DNA from: PCC-6406 sp964353225 | Lineage (GTDB): Bacteria; Cyanobacteriota; Cyanobacteriia; Phormidesmidales; Phormidesmidaceae | Length of the DNA stretch: 9,696 nt | Assembly: GCA_964353225.1 (NCBI GenBank) | Contig: CAYGVA010000157.1 | Coordinates: forward strand, 1 to 9,696 | Direction of reading: 5' to 3' | Part shown: positions 1 to 5,516 of the stretch, one piece after another | How the letters are laid out: the number at the start of each line of letters is the position of its first letter | How positions within the stretch are numbered: position 1 is the stretch's first letter | Position numbers and translations under genes: made by a program | Notes under the pieces: generated by a model | Told to the model about the DNA's origin: nothing | The model's database searches: none | What the model saw: the letters and a program-made list of their open reading frames with translations, nothing else

Positions 1-30
1 CGCACCTCTCGGGGATTTAAGCTTTTGAGC

Positions 31-48
31 CGTTGGGCGTACCCAGCG
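31..48 (-). terminator. Short GC hairpin downstream of the kinase gene
   Basis: Bases 31-37 (CGTTGGG) pair with 42-48 (CCCAGCG), including one G-T pair, around a 4-nt loop. On the minus strand, which carries the kinase gene ending at 53, the loop reads TACG, a UNCG-type tetraloop. The hairpin begins 5 nt past the kinase stop codon, the right place for a transcript end. No T-run follows on the minus strand, so a classical intrinsic terminator is not shown; it may only be a 3'-end stabilising hairpin. Confidence 0.3.
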
Positions 49-52
49 AGAC

Positions 53-1402
53 TCACTTTTGTGATGGTTTAGGTACAGCCACTGGGTTGAGAATGGGCAG
101 CTCAATCACAAATTCTGTGCCCTCACCGATCTGGGAGTGGCAGATCAGGGTGCCGTGGTGTTTTTCCACAATCGTTTGATAGCTAATGGCTAACCCCAGC
201 CCTGTCCCTTTCCCCGGTGGTTTGGTAGTAAAAAACGTTTTGAAGAGCTGGAGGCGAACCTTTTCTGGGATGCCAGGGCCGTTATCGGCGATCGCAATTC
301 TGACCCACTTTGTACCCACCATTTCCGTCCGAATCTGAATGGTCGGCACCAGCATCGGGTTCTCGGTGCCCAACTCCTCCAGCTCAAAGTACTGTTCTTC
401 CCATACAGGGATGGCCTCCTCTAGGGCATCAATGGCATTAGCCAATAGATTCATAAACACCTGATTTAACTCACTGATATAGCAGGTCACCAGGGGGAGA
501 GTGGCGTAGTTTTTATGGACTTGAATTTTGACGCGGTTGGGTTGAGCCCGTAACCGGCTTTGCAGCATGGTCAAAGTGCTATCGATGCCGTCATGAATGT
601 CCGCCGCCAACATTTGGGTCTCACGGGCACGGGAAAACAGGCGCAGGGACCGTACAATCGCTTGCAGCCGGTCGGTGCCGAGGTTGAGGGATGCCAGCAA
701 CTTTGGGAAATCGCTTTTGACAAAATCTAGATCTAGGGCGTCTAGCGCTGCCTGGATGCGCGGGGTGCCCTCGGGAAAGTCTTGCTGGTAAAGGGTGATC
801 AACCCCAATAGCCCAGCCACATACCTGTCCGCATGACCGAGGTTGCCAGCAATAAACGTGACGGGATTTTTGATTTCGTGGGCAATCCCGGCCACCAGCT
901 CCCCTAATGCGGCCATTTTTTCCCGTTGAATCAGCTGCAATTGGGATTTTTGTAGATCCTCTAGGGTTTGGGTCAGGGTAGCGGTGCGCTCGACCACCTT
1001 TTGCTCCAAGGTGGTTCTCAGGTACTGCAACTGCCAATGGGTATCCAGCCGGGTCAAGACTTCTTCCTGCTGGAAGGGTTTTGTAATGTAGTCTACGGCA
1101 CCCAGCTTGAGCCCTTTAACCCGGTCTGTCGGGTTGTCTAGGGAGGTCATGAAAATCACTGGAATATTGGCCGTGATTTCTGAGGCTTTTAAACGCCGAC
1201 AGGTTTCAAACCCATCGATACCAGGCATGATCACATCCAGCAAAATCAGATCAGGTCGAAGTTTTTGCAGTTTTTTCAGGGCTTCTTCACCACTTTTGGC
1301 GATCGCCACATACCAGCCCTGTTGGTCAAGCACTTCCAGCAAGATTTGGAGGTTGGTGGGGCTGTCATCCACCACAAAGACCAATTTGTAAGGTTCTGCC
1401 AT
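53..1402 (-). CDS. Hybrid receiver-histidine kinase (response regulator with C-terminal kinase core)
   Basis: This 449-aa two-component protein has its receiver domain first. Residues 5-125 form a CheY-like receiver with acidic pair D12/D13, phosphoacceptor D56 in LILLDVIMPG, T86 and K108 (the KPF motif). A coiled-coil linker (about 125-160) leads to a HisKA dimerisation domain with H175 in the H box IAHEIKNP. The HATPase_c domain shows the N box (FMNLLANAIDAL, 316-327), G1 (DNGPG, 373-377), F box (FKTFFTTK, 387-394) and G2 (GKGTGLGL, 397-404). All catalytic residues are present, so it should be an active kinase. There is no transmembrane segment or signal peptide, so it is cytoplasmic. The order REC-HisKA-HATPase suggests that phosphorylation of the receiver by another kinase tunes the kinase core; that is inference from architecture. 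The input and output partners are not in the window. The ATG lies 17 nt past the stop of the decayed glycosyltransferase on the same strand, so the two were probably co-transcribed. The ribosome-binding site is weak. Confidence 0.93.
   Translation of the reverse strand: MAEPYKLVFVVDDSPTNLQILLEVLDQQGWYVAIAKSGEEALKKLQKLRPDLILLDVIMPGIDGFETCRRLKASEITANIPVIFMTSLDNPTDRVKGLKLGAVDYITKPFQQEEVLTRLDTHWQLQYLRTTLEQKVVERTATLTQTLEDLQKSQLQLIQREKMAALGELVAGIAHEIKNPVTFIAGNLGHADRYVAGLLGLITLYQQDFPEGTPRIQAALDALDLDFVKSDFPKLLASLNLGTDRLQAIVRSLRLFSRARETQMLAADIHDGIDSTLTMLQSRLRAQPNRVKIQVHKNYATLPLVTCYISELNQVFMNLLANAIDALEEAIPVWEEQYFELEELGTENPMLVPTIQIRTEMVGTKWVRIAIADNGPGIPEKVRLQLFKTFFTTKPPGKGTGLGLAISYQTIVEKHHGTLICHSQIGEGTEFVIELPILNPVAVPKPSQK
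288..295. repeat. HIP1 octamer GCGATCGC (first of 13 copies)
   Basis: The palindrome GCGATCGC occurs here and at 1299, 1967, 2740, 3591, 5663, 6061, 6209, 7134, 7925, 8069, 9526 and 9663 (start positions). About 0.15 copies would be expected by chance in this length. This is the Highly Iterated Palindrome 1 found across many cyanobacterial chromosomes, and it is the best taxonomic marker in the window. Copies are spread from end to end across most genes, so no segment stands out as recently acquired foreign DNA; the longest stretch without one is 3599-5662. Confidence 0.9.
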
Positions 1403-1419
1403 CTTAATGACTCATTCCC

Positions 1420-2000
1420 TTAGCAGCTCCCCTGCAAAATCGTGTCAAACCACTGCTCAAATCGTTTCCCTAGCGCTGAGAGCAAAAAGTCTTGCTCTGT
1501 CTGTTGGCAGCAAGCCCGGTGATCGAGCTGATCAATCCACCGAATCACCTCAACCAAACCCGCCACCCAATCTGACTCCACCCGCCAATTTTCCCATGGT
1601 GAACAATTTCAATCGGGTCGCCACAATGGTAAGCAATCACTGAGGCCCCGGCCAAAGCCTCAATCGCTACATTACCAACAGCTTCTACCCAACGGGGGAT
1701 CATAATCAAGGTCCGACGGTTCCTGAGGATTGCCCGCAGACCTGGGGTATCAAACAAGCCTAAACAGGTCACGGGGACTTGGGGATACTGCTCCTGGAGA
1801 TCTTGCCAGGAGGCTAGGTCTGCTTGCTTGCCCATGATTTTCAACGGGACTTGGCTTTGCGCTGCACCCAACCCTCGGCATCGGGCAGGTTGACAAGCGG
1901 ACTGATCGCCTAGTTGGATAATTTGCCGCCCAACTGCCTGCGGGGGCCATGACCAGAGTGAGTAGGGCGATCGCCCAGGGGATTGTGCGAGGCTCACCAA
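1420..2000 (-). pseudogene. Decayed family-4 glycosyltransferase, 3' half, frameshifted
   Basis: One minus-strand frame (open from 2003 down to 1545) encodes the C-terminal Rossmann half of a GT-B, GT4-type glycosyltransferase. It includes VPLKIMGK, then PRWVEAVGNVAIEALAG with the E-x7-E signature, then VIAYHCGDPIEIVHHGK. At about 1585 the frame is lost. The sequence continues in another frame from 1584 to the stop at 1420-1422 as 54 residues starting RVESDWVAGLVEVI and containing LSALGKRFEQWFDTIL, the usual GT4 tail. A net +1 or -2 change separates the frames. The N-terminal acceptor-binding half (about 180-200 residues in the family) is missing. The frame upstream of about 1860 no longer resembles the family, and an in-frame stop lies at 2004-2006. 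I therefore call it a non-functional remnant. Cyanobacterial relatives I recall are of the pteridine (tetrahydrobiopterin) glucosyltransferase type, but substrate cannot be assigned. A sequencing error could explain the frameshift but not the missing half. Confidence 0.78.
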
Positions 2001-2097
2001 CCCTCACCTGAGGATGCTCAATGGGTGCCTGTCGATAGCCATAGGGTTCAGGCAGGCAGTCTATCTGGGCAGGATAGGAACCTGTCGTCGCCCCAGA

Positions 2098-2103
2098 TAC
2101 AAT
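2098..2103 (+). promoter_or_regulatory. Candidate -10 box of the GntR-family gene
   Basis: TACAAT matches the TATAAT -10 consensus at five of six bases. It lies 57 nt before the proposed GTG start at 2155. No good -35 hexamer is seen at the normal distance (TAGGAA occupies it), so an activator or extended contacts may be needed. Transcription would begin near 2110, at the edge of the inverted repeat at 2111-2129. Confidence 0.4.
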
Positions 2104-2110
2104 GGAAATA

Positions 2111-2129
2111 TTGTGTATACGGTACACAA
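2111..2129. promoter_or_regulatory. Inverted-repeat operator, probably for GntR autoregulation
   Basis: TTGTGTA (2111-2117) and TACACAA (2123-2129) form a perfect 7-bp inverted repeat with a 5-bp centre. Its form, TNGT...ACNA, resembles operators of FadR-subfamily GntR regulators, which bind as dimers to short palindromes. It lies immediately after the candidate -10 box and 25 nt before the GTG start of the only adjacent regulator, so bound protein would block transcription start. It is not an NtcA site: the GTA/TAC pair is spaced by 5, not 8. That this regulator is the ligand is inference. Confidence 0.6.
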
Positions 2130-2154
2130 AAATCAGTTCCCAACTTACTTATCC

Positions 2155-2868
2155 GTGGCCTTATCTTCTCGCCCCCCGATTCAGCGTCGCAAATCCCTGT
2201 ACGAACAGGTCTATAGCGCCTTGCGCACGGGCATTTTGACCGGAGAGTTGGTGTCAGGTAGCCGCCTGATTGAGACACAGCTGACTGAATGGCTAAATGT
2301 CAGCCGTACCCCCCTGCGAGAAGCCCTACGCCAACTGCAAAAAGAAGGATTGATCACCGCTGATACCAATGGCGGGCTACGGGTGATCACCATCTCCGCT
2401 ACCGATGCAGCTGAGCTGTATGACTGTCGCCTCGCCCTAGAGCAATTATCGGTGGCGGGGGCCTGTGAGCATGCCACCGTTGCCCAACTCACGACACTAG
2501 AAGACTACGTGATTCAAGCGGAGGCCCGCGATTCCCAAGCTTCCCCCATCAAAACCCTTTTGCAATTGTTAGATCTGGACTACCAGTTTCATCACCTGAT
2601 CGCCGAAAGCTCCGGCAATCGACGGTTGGTGTCTTTGCTCGATCAACTCTTTGATGCGATGGCGCTGCTCCGCATCCAGACCCTGCAACATAACCCATCG
2701 GTCCTCGATATTCGCCTCGAACACCGCCAAATCTACGCGGCGATCGCCCAGCAAGACGTGGCCACGGCTACCGAAGCCGTGCGATTTCACTTGTTGGCCA
2801 GTAAAGCACGGGTCGTGCAAGAAATTCAGAGCTTCCAACCCACCAATAATGGGGTCAAAAAAGACTGA
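2155..2868 (+). CDS. GntR-family transcriptional regulator, FadR subfamily (FCD domain)
   Basis: From GTG 2155 this is a 237-aa DNA-binding regulator. A winged helix-turn-helix is first (about residues 10-78): SLYEQVYSALRTGILTGEL, then the recognition region LNVSRTPLREALRQLQKEGL. An all-helical FCD effector domain follows (about 85-215). The FCD metal and ligand site looks intact: DYQFH gives D-x3-H, then EHRQIY and VRFHLL give a His pair spaced by exactly 21 residues (H-x21-H). This is the class of FCD protein that binds a metal and often a small organic acid. The frame is open back to an ATG at 2014. That start would add 47 residues of non-family sequence and run through the -10 box and operator, so I prefer GTG 2155, whose product begins at the family's usual place. 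No clear Shine-Dalgarno precedes it. The ligand and the regulated pathway are unknown; no metabolic operon adjoins it. Confidence 0.88.
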   Translation: MALSSRPPIQRRKSLYEQVYSALRTGILTGELVSGSRLIETQLTEWLNVSRTPLREALRQLQKEGLITADTNGGLRVITISATDAAELYDCRLALEQLSVAGACEHATVAQLTTLEDYVIQAEARDSQASPIKTLLQLLDLDYQFHHLIAESSGNRRLVSLLDQLFDAMALLRIQTLQHNPSVLDIRLEHRQIYAAIAQQDVATATEAVRFHLLASKARVVQEIQSFQPTNNGVKKD

Positions 2869-3025
2869 GGCTTGAGTCAGCATGCAGCCGATTAGAGCGC
2901 ACTCAAAAACAGGTGTACCCATAGCAATCCCTGGGCCAACGAGTGCCGTATGTAGCGCCCTGCCCCCTTTACTTAGGACACCTCAGATCGCCCTGGCAGC
3001 AGGATTAAACGCAACTCGCTAAAAT

Positions 3026-3039
3026 GTAGCTAAATATAC
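3026..3039. promoter_or_regulatory. NtcA-like palindrome GTA-N8-TAC
   Basis: GTA (3026-3028), eight bases, then TAC (3037-3039) match the NtcA consensus exactly, with A/T-rich flanks. NtcA is the cyanobacterial nitrogen-control regulator. The site overlaps a good -10 hexamer, TATACT (3035-3040), and lies 22 nt before ATG 3062. Activating NtcA sites sit near -41, so this position would fit repression. About two such matches are expected by chance in 9.7 kb, so the evidence is only suggestive. Confidence 0.35.
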
Positions 3040-3061
3040 TTTTTGACGTCTGACGATTACC

Positions 3062-3307
3062 ATGCAGAAGCCATCCAATGTCACGCCAGTTCAGGCTGTT
3101 TTCGGTCAATGGGGAATGCTGTGGCAGTCACTGCGAAATCACTGTAAAACCCTGGCAAATTTTATGGTGCATCGATCGCACGGCCTACCCCAAGCCCCAG
3201 ACCCTGCATCGCGACACCAATACCGTGCCAAAGCTCGGTTCTATGCTTATCTGCCCCCCAGCGAAGAGCAACGGGATTGGCTAGAGCAAATCTATCATCG
3301 GTCGTAG
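3062..3307 (+). CDS. Hypothetical 81-aa protein
   Basis: I do not recognise this small protein. It is 81 aa, basic, with no signal peptide or clear transmembrane segment. The N-terminal half has tryptophans and a possible amphipathic helix (about 10-35: VFGQWGMLWQSLRNH). After a Pro-rich turn, the C-terminal part HQYRAKARFYAYLPPSEEQ looks like a short folded or binding segment. In favour of a real gene: the ATG is preceded by a TATACT -10 hexamer (3035-3040) in A/T-rich DNA, and a hairpin follows the stop (3333-3378). Against: there is no Shine-Dalgarno, and a second frame is open over much of the same DNA. It does not resemble the small NtcA-controlled regulators I know, such as the glutamine synthetase inactivating factors. 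Confidence 0.45.
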   Translation: MQKPSNVTPVQAVFGQWGMLWQSLRNHCKTLANFMVHRSHGLPQAPDPASRHQYRAKARFYAYLPPSEEQRDWLEQIYHRS

Positions 3308-3332
3308 GGCAGCAAGTCAAAAATAGCCTCTG

Positions 3333-3378
3333 GCCTACACCGGTGCGCCCATGGAACAGAACGGCGGCCCCAGTAGGC
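3333..3378 (+). terminator. Hairpin after the 81-aa gene
   Basis: GCCTAC (3333-3338) pairs with GTAGGC (3373-3378), with further partial pairing of the GC-rich inner arms. It starts 25 nt after the stop of the 81-aa gene. No T-run follows, so termination is not demonstrated. Confidence 0.25.
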
Positions 3379-3400
3379 TATCGTGACCCATTGGGCTAAA

Positions 3401-3417
3401 ATCGATTACTAATCGAT
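3401..3417. promoter_or_regulatory. Perfect palindrome ATCGATT-ACT-AATCGAT
   Basis: Seven-base arms (3401-3407 and 3411-3417) surround a 3-bp centre, upstream of the Cys-rich protein gene. The shape is that of a dimeric regulator's operator, but no known consensus fits and the regulator is unknown. The surrounding interval 3308-3571 holds no convincing gene. Confidence 0.35.
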
Positions 3418-3427
3418 ACCCATGCGT

Positions 3428-3477
3428 CGGTCCGAAGGGAGAACAATACAATTCCCCCACCGCGAAAGACCGTTTTT
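3428..3477 (+). ncRNA. Possible structured leader or attenuator ending in T5
   Basis: CGGTC (3428-3432) can pair with GACCG (3468-3472), immediately followed by TTTTT (3473-3477). Alternatively CGGT pairs with ACCG at 3459-3462. Inside either fold, GGGA (3437-3440) pairs with TCCC (3453-3456). Two competing partners followed by a T-run resemble an attenuator or weak terminator ahead of the gene at 3572. Stems are short and it matches no riboswitch class I know. Confidence 0.22.
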
Positions 3478-3571
3478 AAACCATCAGCCTGACCTAGCGA
3501 TTTAACATTACCTGGCTTAACGAATCCGGCAATATATCATCTATTGGCCATCTATCCCTGGTAGAAAACCT

Positions 3572-4006
3572 ATGGAGCGTAAGCGACGATGCGATCGCAA
3601 TCGCAAACGCTCGAAACGACGAGCCATCTATTGCCCCGAACATGGCTGTCACATCGATAGCGTCAGCAAAAAACATCGGCTCTATGCTGAATCAGCCCAG
3701 CAGTTGAGGGAGCGGGGGGTCGGTCGCCGCACCGCCCTGTTGCTCTTTGCCACGGCCACTACCGTGTCCCTTGATGGGGAATGGTTAGAGTGCTTTTGGT
3801 GTGACCAATGCCAGGAGACCACTTGGTACCACGTCCATAAAACCGGAGAACGGGAATATACCATTGCCTTGGCCCCCCGTGACCTGTGGCAGCAAGCCAG
3901 CGGGGTGATTACGGTGACTGGCAACCCCACCGTGAGCGAGTTTACCCGCCGTCAGGCCCGCGCCACCAAATTCAACGGGATTAAGGACTTTAACCTCATT
4001 CGATAA
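3572..4006 (+). CDS. Conserved cyanobacterial Cys-rich (zinc-ribbon-like) protein of unknown function
   Basis: This 144-aa protein belongs to a family I recognise only as conserved and uncharacterised in cyanobacteria. A very basic N-terminus (residues 3-18, rich in Arg and Lys) precedes the first knuckle, YCPEHGC (C21, H24, C26). The second is CFWCDQC (C74, C77, C80). Between them lies a helix with RLYAESAQQLRERGVGRRTALLLFATATTV. The two knuckles could together bind one zinc ion, and the basic tail suggests nucleic-acid or ribosome contact; both are inferences. The C-terminal stretch NPTVSEFTRRQAR looks like a conserved motif. It has no signal peptide and should be cytoplasmic. It stands alone on the plus strand, with long spacers on both sides. 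Near its stop, TTTAACC (3989-3995) and GGTTAAA (4010-4016) form a 7-bp inverted repeat spanning the stop codon, without a T-run. Confidence 0.82.
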   Translation: MERKRRCDRNRKRSKRRAIYCPEHGCHIDSVSKKHRLYAESAQQLRERGVGRRTALLLFATATTVSLDGEWLECFWCDQCQETTWYHVHKTGEREYTIALAPRDLWQQASGVITVTGNPTVSEFTRRQARATKFNGIKDFNLIR

Positions 4007-4235
4007 CGGGGTTAAACTCTCGGCAAGATCGATCCAGGGCCAACGCCAATCTTTGTGGAATTCTTACCAAAATTCCTGGACAGAACTATTGCACTGGGAT
4101 GAAACTCAGGTACCATTTGCCTTACAGCGGTTACTCTATGGGTGGGGCATCTCAGTCATTCTGTTAATTGCTGTGCATCACAATCAGACCTTGGGCATCC
4201 TTGCCGAAGGGTATTCCCTTCCATCGCTATCACCG

Positions 4236-4241
4236 TAGGAG
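4236..4241 (+). promoter_or_regulatory. Ribosome-binding site fixing the GTG start at 4248
   Basis: TAGGAG at 4236-4241 lies 6 nt before GTG 4248, an ideal Shine-Dalgarno spacing, and settles the start of the receiver protein at a GTG codon. Confidence 0.75.
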
Positions 4242-4247
4242 TTCACT

Positions 4248-4793
4248 GTGGCATCACACAAAATCCTGGTTATCGACGACAGCCGTGTTATTCGGATGCG
4301 GGTGCGAGATATGCTTCCCCAGGGCAACTTTGAAGTGATTGAAGCCAAGGATGGGGTAGAGGGTATGGATGCGATCCGTTCCCAGCGCCCTAACTTGATC
4401 ATGCTAGATTTTTTATTGCCTCGCATGAGCGGTTGGGAAGTCTTTCAAGCAGTTCAGGCCAGTACCGATTATCAGAGTATTCCCCTAGTGCTGATGTCGG
4501 GGCGCAAGGAAGAGGTCACCGAAAAGATCTCAGAGCCCTTCGAGTTTTTTGAATTCATTCAAAAACCCTTTGAGCAAAAAGAGCTCATCGAAGCCATCAA
4601 GGCCGCCATGGTCAAGGCTCGCAAGCCTCGACCCATGGCGGCAGCGACGGCAACCAGTAGTGCCCCGGCGACAGCGGATACTGGCGAAATCGCTGCGCTA
4701 CAGCAAAAGGTTGCCAAGTTAGAGGCCGAGGTCGTTCAGCTTAAGGGACAAACCGCCAAAATTTTGGCCTTCATTAAGCAAAAACTACGCTAA
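4248..4793 (+). CDS. Single-receiver response regulator with C-terminal coiled coil
   Basis: This 181-aa protein has a CheY-like receiver (residues 4-122) with D10/D11, phosphoacceptor D54 in LIMLDFLLPRMSG, S84 in LMSG and K106 in QKPF. All five switch positions are present. There is no DNA-binding or enzymatic output domain. Instead a Pro/Ala/Thr-rich linker (about 123-145) leads to a predicted coiled coil (146-181) with heptad-like leucines and valines: IAALQQKVAKLEAEVVQLKG. It probably works as a phosphorylation-controlled protein-binding module that oligomerises through its tail; this is inference. A kinase is encoded at 53-1402, but distance and orientation give no direct link. The gene is transcribed toward recR and their stop codons touch (TAA 4791-4793; recR TAA 4794-4796 on the other strand). 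No terminator is seen between them, so convergent transcripts may overlap. Confidence 0.9.
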   Translation: MASHKILVIDDSRVIRMRVRDMLPQGNFEVIEAKDGVEGMDAIRSQRPNLIMLDFLLPRMSGWEVFQAVQASTDYQSIPLVLMSGRKEEVTEKISEPFEFFEFIQKPFEQKELIEAIKAAMVKARKPRPMAAATATSSAPATADTGEIAALQQKVAKLEAEVVQLKGQTAKILAFIKQKLR

Positions 4794-5387
4794 TTACTCC
4801 AGCTCCCGGCGACCTTCTAAGGCCCGAGCCAGGGTGACTTCATCGGCGTATTCTAAATCCCCGCCCATGGGTAGCCCAAAGGCGATCCGGGTGACCTTAG
4901 TGAAAGGCTTGAGCAATTGCCCCACATAGAGGGTGGTGGTGTCCCCTTCGATGCTGGGGCTAATGGCCAAAATCACCTCTTGGGTCTTATCTTTGTTAAC
5001 CCGATGCACCAGGGGGCCAATGTTGAGCTGCTCAGGGCCAATGCCATCCATGGGGGAAATCAAGCCCCCTAGGACGTGGTATTTGCCGCGATATTCCCTG
5101 GTTTTTTCAAGGGCAATGACATCGCGGGAGTCGGCCACGACACATAGAGTTTGGGCATCGCGGCTGGGGGCTCGGCAAATGGTGCAAATGGGCTCGGCGG
5201 ATAAGTGAAAGCACACTGAGCAGTAGCCAATTTGTGCTTTGGCATCCACAAGGGCTTGGGCCAGGGCTTGGACTTCAGTTTCGGGTCGTTTAAGCAGATG
5301 CAGGGCTAAACGCTGGGCGGTTTTAGGGCCGACGCCCGGTAATTTTTGCAGCTCTTCGATCAGGCGAGCCAGGGGAGGGGTGTAGAT
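4794..5387 (-). CDS. recR: Recombination protein RecR, probable AUC start
   Basis: RecR works with RecF/RecO to load RecA onto gapped DNA in recombinational repair; it acts as a ring around DNA. The full product is 197 aa, the normal family length. Residues 1-47 hold the helix-hairpin-helix (PLARLIEELQ, LPGVGPKTAQRLALHLL). A four-Cys zinc finger follows (C56, C59, C68, C71: YCSVCF and ICTIC). The Toprim domain begins LCVVADSRDVIALEK and includes EVILAISPSIEGDTT. The C-terminus has RIAFGLPMGGDLEYADEVTL, typical of RecR. The first canonical start codon in frame is GTG 5249, which would delete the whole helix-hairpin-helix. Upstream, the frame remains RecR-like to ATC at 5387-5385, where relatives have their initiator Met before YTPPLARL. 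A TGA stop at 5393-5391 closes the frame just upstream. A perfect Shine-Dalgarno (AGGAGGTGA, 5399-5391) stands 6 nt before this ATC. I therefore propose AUC initiation; a point mutation of an ATG, or a 1-base indel or sequencing error, is the alternative. Confidence 0.93.
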   Translation of the reverse strand: MYTPPLARLIEELQKLPGVGPKTAQRLALHLLKRPETEVQALAQALVDAKAQIGYCSVCFHLSAEPICTICRAPSRDAQTLCVVADSRDVIALEKTREYRGKYHVLGGLISPMDGIGPEQLNIGPLVHRVNKDKTQEVILAISPSIEGDTTTLYVGQLLKPFTKVTRIAFGLPMGGDLEYADEVTLARALEGRRELE

Positions 5388-5390
5388 GGG

Positions 5391-5399
5391 TCACCTCCT
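5391..5399 (-). promoter_or_regulatory. Perfect Shine-Dalgarno of recR
   Basis: On the minus strand the sequence is AGGAGGTGA, fully complementary to the 16S rRNA 3' end. Measured from AGGAGG, the gap to the ATC codon at 5387 is 6 nt, the optimal distance. A GTG inside this element (5394-5392) is out of the recR frame and too close to serve as its start. The site is the main evidence for where RecR translation begins. Confidence 0.8.
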
Positions 5400-5516
5400 G
5401 GGGAGACGTTAATATCAGCGATCGTTCCGCTCCCTAAGATACAAGGGATAGCAATGCAAATGACAGGTCCCACCCATTGTTGATGCTCTTTCCAGGGGGA
5501 TCACCCGCCCTGGTCA

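Noticed and set aside
1407..1643. Plus-strand open frame of 78 aa starting MTHSLSSSPAK
   Set aside because: It is antisense to the glycosyltransferase remnant, of low-complexity Ser/Pro composition and without a ribosome-binding site.
1750..2127. Minus-strand open frame of 125 aa with a hydrophobic stretch (PWAIALLTLVMAPAGSWA) like a signal peptide
   Set aside because: The hydrophobic stretch is suggestive, but the downstream half overlaps the glycosyltransferase remnant in another frame and has no family character, and the frame begins inside the GntR promoter region. A fragment of a second decayed gene remains possible.
2881..3021. 46-codon plus-strand frame after the GntR gene
   Set aside because: No ribosome-binding site, no recognisable protein character and no coding bias that I can see.
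3422..3505. 27-codon frame starting ATG 3422 ahead of the Cys-rich protein, a possible leader peptide
   Set aside because: No ribosome-binding site and no regulatory codon run; it runs through the palindromic and T5 element, which explains the sequence as well.
4053..4238. 61-aa frame with a hydrophobic stretch (YGWGISVILLIAV) just upstream of the receiver gene
   Set aside because: No Shine-Dalgarno and no family resemblance; its stop falls inside the receiver gene's ribosome-binding site. The same stretch holds a GGAATT-N8-AATTCC inverted repeat at 4057-4076, more likely regulatory or chance.
53..4793. The kinase at 53-1402 and the receiver protein at 4248-4793 as a cognate two-component pair
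   Set aside because: They lie almost 3 kb apart on opposite strands with unrelated genes between; cyanobacterial phosphorelay genes are often orphans, so pairing cannot be inferred.
5392..5394. GTG as the recR start
   Set aside because: It is out of the RecR frame and lies inside the Shine-Dalgarno itself.
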